From Bryoerythrophyllum caledonicum (taxonomy: Eukaryota; Streptophyta; Bryopsida; Pottiales; Pottiaceae), in assembly GCA_963971425.1 (NCBI GenBank), contig OZ020515.1, forward strand, positions 6,526,291-6,590,290: 64,000 nt of DNA, given 5' to 3'. The translations under genes and the position numbers were made by a program. Below the pieces are notes generated by a model that saw nothing but the letters and a program-made list of their open reading frames with translations, did not search any database and was not told the DNA's origin. Every line of letters begins with the position of its first letter. Position 1 is the stretch's first letter. Shown here piece by piece: positions 23,801 to 32,840 of this stretch.

Positions 23801-25395
23801 CCCCAGTAAACAAAAGTAAAAACTGGTCCAAACTAAACTATGTCAACAACACATTAAACTACTCCGTCACACCTCCCCCTCTCCCTGACTACCCAACTCA
23901 TACTACACCAAAATTTAACCCCGCACACAGTTACTACACTGACGGCTCCTTTAAACCACCAGAACAAATTAGCCCGGGTTCTTGGCGCAGAGAAAAAGCT
24001 GGCTATGGCATATTTAATTCTATCAAAGAAATTAAACTAGCCAAAAGACTCCATGGCCTACAAAACGTCCTCAGAGCAGAACTCATGGCCATTCACAAAA
24101 CACTACAAATCATCACAACAAAATACAAAAATGAACCTGCACATATATTCACCGATTGTATAAATGTACTCTACCTACTAAACACTCAAATAACACACCC
24201 TACCCTTCACAATAGCCACCCCGACCAAACCATATTATCATCAATGGTCCAAATGTTACAAAACCGTACACAAATCACAACTCTTCACAAAGTGAAAGCC
24301 CATGCCAACATTGACGGCAACGAACAAGCAGACAAACTTGCAAAAGAAGGCCGAGAAAAAACACACAAAAATGCCAAAGATCCACACGAACATGCCCATG
24401 CCACCCCATACTACTTTCAAAAAGAAGATTGGCCTTCCAAAGAAGATACCCCCGACAAAGGCCCAATTAGATTTTTGGGCAAATATCTCAAAAAACAAGA
24501 CCTCTACAACAACCTTGACACAATCTCAGAAAATATTCCTTACATAGAAAAATGGACTAATAATAACGACATAGACAATGAACTCTCTACAAACTTTTGG
24601 AAAAACCCCATCATCTCAGACTCACAAATAACATGCCTCATCAAATTCCGTACTGGTCAATATATGGGAAACGCTCGCAAACAACTCTTCTTTGGAATAG
24701 AAAGGTTCCCATCCATAACATGCCCCATATGCCCCTCAACGGACCCCGACACATGGCTTCATGTTCTACTCAAATGCCAAAACCACCACATACACTCTCT
24801 AATTGTTAAAAGGCATAATAAAGCGGTAGGGGAAGTCCGGAAATTAATCACCTCCTACAATAAAGCGAGATGTTTTATACTAATGAACGCCGGCACTTTT
24901 AATAACAATCCACAAGAAAATACAGTCCCCCCTTGGCTACTCCCATGCTCATGTGTGATCCAAAGATGTCATTGCAACGCTAGGCTCAAACCGGACATCC
25001 TATGTGTTAGAGGTTTAGCATACAATGATCCGCCACCCGACCACATTAATCAAGACTACACCATTCAATTCATTGAATTCACATATTGCAACGATAGATT
25101 TTCTCCGGAAACAATCCAAAACAAAATAGACAAATATCAACCCCTCATTGACGACATCATTGCCTTTGGATGGAAGGTAGACCCCCTTATTGTTATCACA
25201 TCTGGCGCTCGTGCCACCACCTTTATCCCATCTATGAAAACTCTAGAAGATACCTTCAAAATACCCATTGAAACAATCAAAACCACCTTTAAAAAAATTA
25301 ACACCATCGCTATTCAATATGCCATGTCCATTTTGCTACATAAACGTAAAATTGAAAACAACCAAGCCCTCCCCGATACTCAAGATCCCCCTTAA
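17560..25395 (+). CDS. ORF2 polyprotein of N3: 2A, APE endonuclease, RT, RNase H, zinc knuckle, PD-(D/E)XK-like
   Basis: This is a LINE replication protein of about 2611 aa from the first ATG of an open frame that extends further upstream without ATG. Order by residue: Thr/Tyr array 1-100; degenerate 2A-like (GGDINTRPN) near 159-172; intact 2A (LLLLLGGDIETNPGP) 257-271; APE-type endonuclease about 488-735 (TWNASS, IQETKL, CGDFNRD, SDHSPIQ); reverse transcriptase about 1050-1340 (NKAPGPDRIP, YVDFKNAFGS, catalytic YADD near 1286); RNase H about 2125-2260 (first Asp in YTDGS near 2128); zinc knuckle from 2388; PD-E domain from 2479 (KPDIL, then FIEFTYCND). No stop or frameshift is seen. All key catalytic residues are present, so the enzymes could be active although the element lacks ORF1. 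Confidence 0.85.
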   Translation: MYNHTNTDMNTDTYIDTYIGVHIGTYIGTYIGTYTDSYTDMNTDMNTNTNTCTNTNTNTYTNIDTNTKTNTYTNTHTNTKTNIKAHTNTNIRMNTNIKPNTTTYTHTKTTTHHQRNTYIYTHTHKDEYIQSKKHQKKYQSHIQKHKIPKQNNKPTYYKLLILIGGDINTRPNTTKKKYKQTHTHLYTINKTKTSTQTNTWTQKKLKINTITFKKNIEFINIHLSPNKQDLHNITKPQRITKKEKTLKNNTKHTYHKLLLLLGGDIETNPGPMPNILKRHPTSHKKNAKIYFIPNTIKLQPEYRHIAKSFAPFLKNTHTLHHTHNNTYPNIARYVQQKNAHPPPHILYALVVTTHPHIDECNHLLNPQNLNTITWVNTLLQNLLNLQNPPERHIYTSHPYTKFLEDNQNIINHENSIHKELYDFLHSETISPSNETIKIKFPYLPNNLINESLKCLDPIPEYTHPPPPLPYISPQNQNIISNQENTYIITWNASSLNTALPSLQTLVTHTNTPPALIVIQETKLSATKSTKYIQNIFQDYKLIYNNIHALTRCIQQRRPYTPGRGGLLTLIHKKYAFPGNINKIPTPMHISPYIQIIKITNHPLQPWLIFHMYMPSHPEDTRFIIDIQNTITSQIHNNPNHTYLLCGDFNRDIALIGRQNGNHNTPPQTIDYQWRRFTENLNFVYIDTDTQFSRQGGYNYSDWSLIDGFYINTNNNTQYTSTTNKDVILNSDHSPIQLHIPNNTLINRTPTILKNDTIRILNPIPKDNIEKFNTKFFEKNSIQIDSLINTLENNNQLSQIQWQEACHTLDKLINAISDTLEQTCKAQPIPQMTNRTSQQGGYLPRKLSKTWKQHLTTYHTIRKTIRIVKNNPQWRNHPICNELLTIQYTQIPTPPPSDLPHDTWIKNIALIAKNANIQARKITSKYTKDNIKKAISKYRQLYEISPKKINRKVFKNLEYPPMDCITDQYNNILTSPEDIANEIFNQQTKSNRPTVPTCNYQPQHPSECTCAVRQYPWHDLDGFTLDKRGEPEISLHKYFNIATYDTCLHNLGNNKAPGPDRIPNSILKNMPPRFHKLLLLFFSHCYKQKQIPMSWKSSTTILLYKKGDPSILPNHRPIALANTIYKLFTSTLTSILSSYGEKFKILHDSQEGFRAERSTARQIQTIIAALEDARFTNQDIYILYVDFKNAFGSMDHARLLAIMMDLGYPKDATTLIGNIYSQSSTCYTGEHFGKTKPIPIQRGTIQGDTLSPYLFIIFLEPLLRWLERGNNGYTFGTSQVTINSAAYADDLAAITNKIKSIQIQLNKIDRYCKWTGMDVGVPKCAATGCPNKSKINPTTFKALMQASSINYRNQPIPILHQNEPYIYLGTNLVPSLKWKIQIHTTTTKLIKQCNELTTCPATMKQKIKMIDTVLRPGVAYSFYGVPYSMPAIKKLDKKIIAIQKTICGLPKCMSNAITQLPHNLFGLEAFSLKNAYLRCIGEQLQNALNDKGRLGKIYNGLTHYVLAQYGGAENIPRIKTSDCIRSPITRTFFLLKHIAKAHLKSTLPNFLINPTTLEILWRQETLNHNTLNAQLSQKLLQKLISKNIFELNQITIPNGTHIMNNEDFKTYHFTPSKLIKSALNVAKQLFCHPTCPTTCHTPCNIHPYSHILKDPFTTLNNNIIPRNIPTPTNPPNPPHTYHPRPPTYIPKNPTTYPINNIINHKHIQHTDTNNIKNTYTKYLCQWQHNDNTYNKWLPQRDLFPRHDTNTSTHNTEKLKQYYQKIQNKTYSDIILAHHPQEQFSDSRSVTPPIIIPLLNIHTTECNPENDILTSSNTIQINNNQAHLYEENGRHLHTIPITRLQWLWNQYNINLQTPTNIEPTTQSFETEIIWLYQRYKYRIPKTDPLKNAQYTIPTPILDSLITSFNIEQAYFSSPVTCSTKLKKFYSSYERDKIFGSLGKAFDYKWIGKGIAHPHNEKDMEQAIHWARLAAKHDPNNTNTIIITPNNNWYQNNNQHLNPFLDSHIIAVFEADTIPYEEPTIPPELKKPRIEPSTLQILCVHHQNQTLGSLEQLAELTTITNNLNIHRIYTKLAPPTPIQTPVNKSKNWSKLNYVNNTLNYSVTPPPLPDYPTHTTPKFNPAHSYYTDGSFKPPEQISPGSWRREKAGYGIFNSIKEIKLAKRLHGLQNVLRAELMAIHKTLQIITTKYKNEPAHIFTDCINVLYLLNTQITHPTLHNSHPDQTILSSMVQMLQNRTQITTLHKVKAHANIDGNEQADKLAKEGREKTHKNAKDPHEHAHATPYYFQKEDWPSKEDTPDKGPIRFLGKYLKKQDLYNNLDTISENIPYIEKWTNNNDIDNELSTNFWKNPIISDSQITCLIKFRTGQYMGNARKQLFFGIERFPSITCPICPSTDPDTWLHVLLKCQNHHIHSLIVKRHNKAVGEVRKLITSYNKARCFILMNAGTFNNNPQENTVPPWLLPCSCVIQRCHCNARLKPDILCVRGLAYNDPPPDHINQDYTIQFIEFTYCNDRFSPETIQNKIDKYQPLIDDIIAFGWKVDPLIVITSGARATTFIPSMKTLEDTFKIPIETIKTTFKKINTIAIQYAMSILLHKRKIENNQALPDTQDPP
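18034..18075 (+). other. Decayed upstream 2A-like motif (N3)
   Basis: It reads LLILIGGDINTRPN. The NPGP core is gone. It is the N3 counterpart of the NPRP motif in N2, N4 and N5, and no ribosome skipping is expected. Confidence 0.6.
18328..18372 (+). other. Intact 2A-like ribosome-skipping motif (N3)
   Basis: It encodes LLLLLGGDIETNPGP followed by MPNILKRH. It fits the consensus D-(V/I)-E-x-N-P-G-P, with the hydrophobic Leu run usual upstream. Skipping would occur between the last Gly and Pro, separating the array region from the endonuclease-RT part. Confidence 0.85.
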
Positions 25396-25644
25396 ATGCT
25401 TCTCCGCCGAGACTTATCTTGACTGGTTGGTTTTGTGGTTTTGGCGACTTGCTTTGTTAGTTGTTACATTGGTTGTTTGTGTGCTTGGTTGGTATCAGGT
25501 CACCTGTTACATAGTGTCTACCCTCGAGAGGGGGAAGTAGTTCCAGTTTACTAATTCCTTGTCCGGTGGGCATGGTCTTAGTAGTGGAACGAACAGACAC
25601 TTTATTCACGCCGGCTCCTTCGGAGACCGACGTTCTTCTTCTTC
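25396..25644 (+). other. 3' UTR, terminal hairpin and (TTC)4 tail of N3
   Basis: The 3' UTR shares ACATAGTGTCTACCCTCGAG, CTAATTCCTTGTCC and GGAACGAACAGACACTTTAT with all other copies. The hairpin at 25609-25632 pairs CGCCGGCTCC with GGAGACCGACG, with one mismatch and one bulge. The tail TTCTTCTTCTTC ends exactly at the target duplication. Confidence 0.85.
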
Positions 25645-25656
25645 TAGTTCTTTGCA
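25645..25656 (+). repeat. Target site duplication of N3, right copy
   Basis: TAGTTCTTTGCA is identical to 15727-15738. From here the minus-strand ORF2 of N2 resumes. Confidence 0.9.
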
Positions 25657-28600
25657 CTGTTTGATGAGCTTTGTGGTTGTAGTGTGGATTTGGATTTTCC
25701 ATTTTAGTGAGGGAACAAGATTTGTACCTAGGTATATGTATGGTTCATTTTGGTGTAGTATAGGGATTGGTTGGTTGCGGTAGTTGATGTTAGAGGTTTG
25801 CATTAGGGCTTTGAAAGTGGTAGGGTTCAATTTAGATTTGTTTGGGCATCCGGTAGCGGCACATTTTGGAACTCCCACATCCATGCCAGCCCATTTACAA
25901 TATCTATCAATTTTATGGAGTTGTATTTGGATTGATTTGATTTTGTTAGTTATGGTAGCTAGGTCATCTGCGTATGCGGCGGAGTTTATTGTGACTTGTG
26001 ATGTGCCGAAAGTATATCCATTATTGCCTCTTTCTAGCCATCTAAGTAGTGGTTCTAAAAATATAATAAATAGGTATGGGCTAAGGGTGTCCCCTTGTAT
26101 AGTTCCTCTTTGGATGGGTATAGGTTTTGTTTTCCCAAAGTATTTGCCAATATAGCAAGTAGATGATTGGGAATAGATGTTTCCAACAAGTGTAGTTGCC
26201 TCTTTTGGGTAGCCAAGGTCTGACACTATTGCTAGAAGTCTGGCATGATCAATTGAGCCAAAGGCATTTTTGAAGTCCACGTATAGTATGTATATATCTT
26301 GGTTAGTAAATTTTGCGTCTTCTAATGCGGCTATTATAGTTTGTATTTGCCGTGCGGTACTTCTCTCCGCTCTAAATCCTTCTTGACTATCATGTAGGAT
26401 TTTGAATTTTTCGCCATATGAGGATAGTATGTGGGTGAGTGTACTGGTAAAAAGCTTATATATTGTGTTAGCTAGTGCAATTGGTCTATGATTGGGTAGC
26501 ATGGATGGATCGCCTTTTTTGTATAGTAAAATTGTTGCACTTGTTTTCCATGAATTTGGTATTTGTTTTTGTTTAGAGCAGTGAGAAAAGAATAGGAATA
26601 GTAGTTTATGAAATCTTGGAGGCATGTTTTTGAGTATTGAGTTTGGTATGCGGTCTGGGCCTGGGGCTTTATTATTTCCAAGATTTTGGAGGCATGTGTC
26701 GTATGTGGCTCTATTGAGGTATTTATGTAGTGGAATTTCTGGTTCGCCCCGTTTGTCAAGGGTATATCCGTCCAGGTCGTGCCAAGGGTATTGGCGTATT
26801 GCACATGTGCATTCTATTGTATGTTGTGGCTGGTAATTACATGTTGGTACTGTTGGTCTATTGGTTTTTGTTTGTTGGTTGAATATTTCATTCGCAATGT
26901 CTTCGGGGCTAGTTAGAATATTATTATATTGATCTTTGATACAATCCATTGGTGGGGATTCAAGGTTTTTAAAGACTTTTTTGTTAATTTTTTTGGGGCT
27001 GATTTCGTATAGTTGTCTGTATTTTGAGATGGCTTTTTTAATGTTTTCTTTTGTGTATTTTGTGATTATTTTCTGGACTTGTATGTTGGCATTTTTTGCA
27101 ATTATCGCGATATCATTTATCCATGTATCGTGGGGAAGGTCCGGAGGCGGCGGGGTAGGGATTTGGATGTGTTGTATAGTTAGTAGTTTGTTGTGTATGG
27201 GGTGGTTACGCCATTGAGGGTTGTTTTTCACAATTCTAATGGTTTTACGTATGGTATGGTATGTGGTTAAGTGTTGTTTCCAAGTTTTAGAAAGTTTGCG
27301 GGGTAGATACCCGCCTTGTTGAGAGGTTCTGTTTGTCATTTGGGGTATTGGGTGTGCTCTACAAGTTTGTTCTAGTGTATCAGAGATTTTATTGATGAGT
27401 TTGTCTAGAGAGTGGCATGCTTCTTGCCATTGTGCTTGTGTTAATTGACTATTGATTTCAAGAGTGTTTATGAGAGAGTCTATTTGTACGGTGTTTTCTT
27501 CGAAGAATTTTGTGTTGAATTTTTCTATGTTGGTTTTTGGGATGGGGTTGAGTATGCGTATAGTGTCTTTGTTTGGGATTGTAGGAGTTCTACTAATTAG
27601 TGTGTTATTTGGGATGTGCAGTTGTACCGGTGAGTGGTCCGAATTGAGAATAATATCTTTGTTTGTTGAGGAGGTGTATTGTGTGTTGTTGTTTGTATTT
27701 ATATAGAAACCATCTATTAGACTCCAATCACTATAATTGTAGCCACCTTGTCTAGAGAATTGTGTATCGGTATTGATGTAAGTGAAGTTTAAGTTTTCTG
27801 TGAAGCGGCGCCATTGGTAATCAATGTTTTGAGGGGGGGTGTAGTGGTTTCCATTTTGGCGGCCAATTAGCGTTATGTCTCTATTGAAGTCTCCACATAA
27901 TAGGTATGTATGATTGGGATGATTATTAATATGGGTTGTAATAGTGTTTTGTATATCTAAGAGAAATCTAGTATCTTCGGGATGGGATGGCATATACATG
28001 TGAAAGATTAACCACGGTTGTAGTGGGTGATTAGTGATTTTAATTATTTGAATGTATGGTGATATGTGCATTGGGGTAGGGATTTTGTTGATGTTGCCGG
28101 GGAATGTATATTTTTTGTGTATTAATGTAAGGAGGCCACCGCGGCCCGGTGTGTATGGTCTTCTTTGTTGCATGCATCTTGTAAGTGCATGTGTATTGTT
28201 AAAGATGAGTTTATAGTCTTGAAATATATTTTGTATATATTTTGTAGATTTTGTGGGGGTTAGTTTTGTTTCTTGTATAAATATAAGAGCCGGTGGTGTG
28301 TCTGTGTTTGCGACTAGAGTTTGTAAGCTAGGAAGGGCAATGTTTAGTGAGGAGGCATTCCATGTGATTATGTATGTATTTTCTTGGTTTGGTCTAATGT
28401 TTTGATTTTGGTTTTGAGGAGGGATGTAGGGAAGAGGTGGGGGTGGGTGGGTATATTCAGGTATAGGATCTAGGCATTTTAGTGATTCACTTATGAGGTT
28501 GTTAGGGAGGTAAGGGAATTTTAGTTTTATTATATCATTTGAGGGTGGTATGTCTTGACTATGTAAGAAGTCGTATAGTCTTTTATGTATTGAGTTCTCA

Positions 28601-29022
28601 TGGTTTATAATATTTTGGTTGTCTACTAGGAATTCAGTATAGGGGTGTGGAGTGTAAATGTGTCGTTCTGGTGGGTTTTGTAAGGTTAGTAAGGTTTGTA
28701 GGAGTGTATTAGTCCATGTAATTGTGTTCAAATTTTGTGGATTTAGAAGTTGGTTACATTCATCTATACTTGGATGAATAGTGATTATTAGTGCATATAA
28801 GATGTGGGGTGGTGGATGCGTATTTTTTTGTTGTATGCATTGGGCAATGTTTGGGTGGAAAGTGTTATGTATGTGGTGTAATGTATGTGTGTTTTTTAGA
28901 AATGGTGCGAAGGGTTTTGCAATGTGTTCATATTCTGGTTGGAGTTTTATGGTATTAGGTATAAAGTAGATTTTGGCATTTTTCTTATATGATGTAGGAT
29001 GTCTTTTTAGTGTATTGGGCAT

Positions 29023-29067
29023 GGGTCCCGGGTTGGTTTCAATGTCTCCTCCTAGAAGTAGTAGAAG
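29023..29067 (-). other. Intact 2A-like motif (N2)
   Basis: It encodes LLLLLGGDIETNPGP then MPNTLKRHPTS. The protein motif is identical to N3, N4 and N5. Confidence 0.85.
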
Positions 29068-29532
29068 TTTGTGGTATATATGTTTAGTGGTGTATTTTAA
29101 AGGCTTTGTTGTGTTATTAATGACTTGTTGGTTTGGGGGTAGGTGGATGTTTGTATTTTGTGTGTGAGTTGTGGGTTTATTTATTTTTATAGTAGGTGTA
29201 GTTGTTTTCGTCTTTAGTTTATTTTTTGTCCATGTGTTTTTTGTGGTTGTTTTTGTTTTAGTCGTGTGTGGATGTATATATGATTGGTTGTATTTTACCT
29301 TGGTTGTTTTTGTCCGTGTGTATATGTAACTATTATGTTTAAGACTATTTGTATGTGGGTTTATGTTGGTTTTTAAAGTGGCTTTTAAGTCCTTTTTTTC
29401 ATATGCGGTGTTATTATATACTTTGTGGTTTGTACAATTGTTTGTTTTGGTGTTTGTATTAGTATTTGGTATGAAATATGTTTTGGCATTCTTTTTGTGC
29501 GAAGTGGGGTGTCTTTTTAATATGTTCGGCAT

Positions 29533-29577
29533 GGGTCTTGGGTTAGTCTCCATGTCTCCTCCAATTAATATTAGTAG
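29533..29577 (-). other. Upstream 2A-like motif with NPRP (N2)
   Basis: It encodes LLILIGGDMETNPRP then MPNILKRHPTS. Gly to Arg in the NPGP core should abolish skipping. It is 510 bp from the intact motif, and the flanking text is duplicated too. Confidence 0.75.
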
Positions 29578-29809
29578 TTTGTAGTAGATGGGTTTTTTGT
29601 TTTGTTTTAGAATTTTTTGTTTTTGAATGTGGCTTTGGTATTTGTGTTTTTTTGATTGTATGTGTTTGTCTTTGTATGTGTGTATGTATATGTATGTGTT
29701 GCGTTGATGGTGTGTGGTTGTCTTTGTGTGTGTGTATGTAGTTTTATGTGGTATTATATTAGTATTCTTTTGTATGTTTGTATTAGTGTATGTCACGGTT
29801 TTTGTCTTG

Positions 29810-30020
29810 GTATTTGTATCAGTATCTTTGTTAGTATTTGTGTTAGTATTCGTATGAGTACACGTACCACTATTTGTATTGGTATTTATATACATACCGG
29901 TATGTGTATCAGTATACATACCAGTATTTGTATCAGTATATTTATAAGTATACTCATCGGTGTATGCATCAGTATAAGTATCAGTATATGTATCAGTATA
30001 TGTACCCGTATATTGAAATA
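29810..30020 (-). repeat. 12-bp Thr/Tyr array, second array of N2
   Basis: In-frame units (TATACTGATACG type) encode YTDTYTDTYTDA and similar. The array lies between the 41-aa repeats and the 2A motifs. Confidence 0.65.
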
Positions 30021-30399
30021 ATGAGTTTTCTAAAAGATTTCTTTCTAAACATATTTTGTCGAAAACTATGATTTCTAAAAACAGATTGATATTTATTTCA
30101 ATCAGATTCGTATATATTCTTACTTTTATTAGAATTTCTATATTTAGTAAGTCTATTTTTGGGGCCTTCGGCGCCCATCCGGCCGGCGAGACAGGAATCC
30201 CACCTCCTATTTTAATAATCCTACATACTCTCAACAAATTTCTACTATTTAATAGCGAACTCTCCTCATTTTAAATATAACAATTTTAATATTACTATTA
30301 ACTTTCCATTTATCCCTGTAGTTTATATTCCAATTTTTATTTTTAGTATTTACTCTTTTATTATTACTATCTTCTCTATTTATTTTTACTCTGAAGTTT

Positions 30400-31510
30400 A
30401 TATTTCTCATTACAAGTTTGGTTAATTTTCCATCCGTTATTTTTGAATTTCTTAGAAAGCATAATCTTTTTTTAGTACTGCTGTTTATAGCTATAGCCTT
30501 CCTATTTGTATTCTTATTATATTTGATTCCCATTACTGACTTGGTGCATTTTTCATCTTTTATTTTTGAATTTCTTAGAAAGCATAATCTATTTTTAGTA
30601 TTGCTGTTTATAGCTATTGACTTCCTATTTGTATTCTTATTATATTTGATTCCCATTACTAATTTGGTGCATTTTCCATCCCTTTTTTTTGAATTTCTTA
30701 GGAAGCATATTCTATTTTTAGTACTGGTGTTTGTAGCTATGTTCTTCATGTTTGTATTCTTATTATAATTAATTCCCATTACTAATTTGGTGAATTTTCC
30801 ATCCCTCATTTTTGAATTTCTTAGGAAGCATATTCTATTTTTAGTTCTGCTGTTTATAGTTATGTTCTTCATGTTTGTATTCTTATTATAATTCATTCCC
30901 ATTACTAATTTGGTGAATTTTCCATCCCTTATTTTTGAATTTCTTAGGAAGCATATTCTATTTTTAGTACTGGTGTTTGTAGCTATGTTCTTCATGTTTG
31001 TATTCTTATTATAATTAATTCCCATTACTAATTTGGTGAATTTTCCATCCCTCATTTTTGAATTTCTTAGGAAGCATATTCTATTTTTAGTTCTGCTGTT
31101 TATAGTTATGTTCTTCATATTTGTATTCTTATTATAATTAATTCCCATTACTAATTTTGTTAATTTACCATCCCTTATTTGGGAATTTTTTAAGAAGCAT
31201 ATACTATTTTTAGTTCTCTTCTTTATAGCTATGCTCTTAATAGTTGTACTCTTATGATAATTAATTCTTATTACTAATTTTGTTAATTTTCCATCCCTTA
31301 TTTTGGATTTCCTTAGTAAGCCTATTTTATTTTTAGTTCTGTTGTTTGTTGCTATGTTCTTCATATTTGAATTCTTATGATATTTATTTCTCTTTACTAT
31401 TTTGGTTAATTTTCCATCCCTTATTTTGGAATTTCTTAGGAAGCATATTCTATTTTTAGTACTACTGTTTATTGTTATGTTCTTATTATTTGTTTTCTCA
31501 TGATCATGGT
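30400..31510 (-). repeat. 123-bp tandem repeat, nine units, coding a basic 41-aa repeat (N2)
   Basis: Units are recognised on the plus strand by (A/T)TTTTCCATCC(C/G)TTATTTTTGAA followed by GAAGCATA. Spacing is about 123 bp, so frame is kept. The coded unit centres on KNRICFLRNSKIRDGKLTKL and then a YNKNTN stretch. N4 and N5 carry four units each, N3 none. Confidence 0.85.
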
Positions 31511-32079
31511 TTTCTACTTTACCCTTCATTTTCTTCTTACATATCCTCTCCATTTTTGTTTTTTTATTTTTAATATTTCTTGCTCTAATTGAAACCTTTG
31601 TAATTTTATAAGTATCTAACTTCTTCCTATTTAATTTATAATATATCTTTTCGCTCTCCTTGATTTTCCTATTTTTAGCCATTTTTATATTCCTTATCTT
31701 CTTATGGTTTTTGGGTTTAGATTCCCTTCTACCCTTATTTATCTTTATTACAAAAAATTTATTATTGTTTTCATTTTTATTGTTTCCTTTTTTGTTATAT
31801 GTAGTTATGATATTTATTTTCTCTTTCCTTTTATTATTTATTCTAATTCCATCTCTTCTCTTATTCCTTCTATTTTTTATTTTGGTTTTGATACTTTCGT
31901 TTTTTGTTTGTAAATTTAGTCTATTCCTTTGATTAATTTTATTCTTTTCCTTTATTTTTTTGTATATGTGTATGTATGTGTTTCGTTGATGTGGTGTGTT
32001 TGGCTTTGTGTGTGTATATGTGGTTTTGTTTGGTTTCATATTAATATTCATACATATATTCGCATTAGTATGTGCCATA

Positions 32080-32415
32080 GTATTTGTCATGGTATTTGTA
32101 TCAGTATTTGTGTTAATACACATATCAGTATTCGTATTGGTATTTACAACACTATTGGTATTATCAGTATTTGTGTTAATGTACGTACCAGTGTACGTAT
32201 CCGTATCTGTACTACTATACATACATGTAGGTGTACAAGTATTTCCAGTATTCGTACTAGTATGTATACCAGTATACGTACCAGTATTTGTATGTGTATA
32301 TGTATCAGTATACGTACCAGTATATGTTCCAGTATATATTTTGGTATTTGTATCCGTATACGTACCAGTATACGTACCAGCATATGTACTAGTATTTGTA
32401 CACGTATTTGTTTTG
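32080..32415 (-). repeat. 12-bp Thr/Tyr array, first array of N2
   Basis: Units such as TATACTGGTACG and AATACCAAAATA encode YTGT, NTKI and YTGT strings, as at 10215-10610 in N1. Confidence 0.65.
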
Positions 32416-32738
32416 TAGTATAGTATAAACTTAATTTTTTTGTATGTTATATGGTGTGTGTGTAGTTTTGTTTTTTCTTTAATGTGGTATAAATACTTGT
32501 AAGGTCTTATACAATATTGTTTTTTGTATTTAAGATAACTTCTAATACAATGTATGTATTTGTTTAATGTAAGTATTTGTATGTAGCTAAGGTATGGAGG
32601 TACTTGTGCTATACTATACTTTCTACTCCATAGTGTCGTAGAAGGAATAAAAAGATGGTAAATAGGTTTTACCGTGTGGTCTTTGGTCACTACATGTTTG
32701 GCGATTTGTCTTGGAGTAATGGTAAGTTGGATTTACCG

Positions 32739-32750
32739 GTCACGGCAGAC
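32739..32750 (+). repeat. Target site duplication of N4, left copy (GTCACGGCAGAC)
   Basis: It matches 62200-62211 (GTCACGGCGGAC) with one mismatch. N1 (9888-9899, reverse sense) has the G form, so this copy carries the later mutation. It lies in the ORF1 codons for SAVT of N2. Confidence 0.85.
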
Positions 32751-32761
32751 AAGAAGAAGAA

Positions 32762-32786
32762 CGCCGGTTCCCGAAGGGAACCGGCG
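32762..32786 (-). other. 3'-terminal hairpin of N4
   Basis: Perfect 11-bp stem CGCCGGTTCCC / GGGAACCGGCG with a 3-nt loop and a (TTC)n tail, identical to N2. Confidence 0.8.
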
Positions 32787-32840
32787 TGAATAAAGTGTCT
32801 GTTCGTTCCATTGCTAAGACCATGCCCACCGGACAAGGAA

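Larger units (their letters stand above)
15739..25644 (+). mobile_element. LINE N3, internally deleted, inserted in N2 (9.9 kb)
   Basis: It is bounded by the 12-bp duplication TAGTTCTTTGCA, ends with the hairpin and TTCTTCTTCTTC, and starts with the same 5' boxes as N4, so it is full length at both ends. It lacks ORF1 and the Lys/Asn-rich repeat part of ORF2. Near 17507 the leader joins directly to the Thr/Tyr repeat array, so about 5 kb is missing compared with N5. ORF2 from the array onward is open throughout. It inserted after N2 and is among the younger copies. Confidence 0.9.
25645..30237 (-). pseudogene. ORF2 of N2: 2A motifs, APE endonuclease and reverse transcriptase
   Basis: Continuous frame of about 1530 codons. 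In element order: a segment with SPAGWAPKAPKID, a Thr/Tyr array, the dead 2A (GGDMETNPRP), a spacer with Lys/Thr-rich text, the intact 2A (GGDIETNPGP), APE endonuclease (TWNASS, IQETKL, CGDFNRD, SDHSPVQ), and reverse transcriptase with YVDFKNAFGS and YADD. The frame ends at KQCKEL where N3 is inserted; the next codons are at 15738 and below. Upstream, an indel near 30250-30275 shifts the frame relative to the N-terminal part, while in N5 the two parts are one frame. With the TAA at 12492 and two insertions, this copy cannot make the full protein. Confidence 0.85.
30249..32690 (-). pseudogene. ORF2 N-terminal region of N2 with 41-aa repeats
   Basis: About 813 codons beginning directly at the ORF1 stop (one-base overlap, -1 frame, no nearby ATG). 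Order: TKDHTVKPIYHLF leader shared with N1, a Thr/Tyr array (about 32080-32415), a Lys/Asn-rich basic stretch, then nine repeats of about 41 residues of the form KNRICFLRNSKIRDGKLTKL. It ends at 30249 by frameshift before the segment that continues at 30237. The protein is strongly basic and may bind nucleic acid, but no known domain is recognised. Confidence 0.65.
25645..32750 (-). mobile_element. LINE N2, middle segment
   Basis: This continues N2 from the N3 insertion to the N4 insertion. It holds the reverse transcriptase and endonuclease part, both 2A motifs, two Thr/Tyr arrays, the 41-aa repeat array, the ORF2 start, and at 32690-32750 the last codons of ORF1 (KSNLPLLQDKSPNM then TAG). 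It joins to 62200 across N4. Confidence 0.9.

Noticed and set aside
16132-25395. A 3087-residue single protein in N3 including the leader
   Set aside because: No ATG before 17560. The upstream reading is leader sequence that is non-coding or in other frames in the sister copies.
30165-30215. GC-rich hairpin (GGCGCCCATCCGGCCGGCG) as another LINE 3' end inside ORF2
   Set aside because: It is present in N2, N4 and N5 at the same place and in frame (SPAGWAPKAPK), with no TTC tail and no flanking duplication. An ancient insertion is possible but unsupported.
30400-31510. CRISPR-like spaced repeats
   Set aside because: The 123-bp units are contiguous coding repeats without unique spacers, in a eukaryotic retrotransposon.
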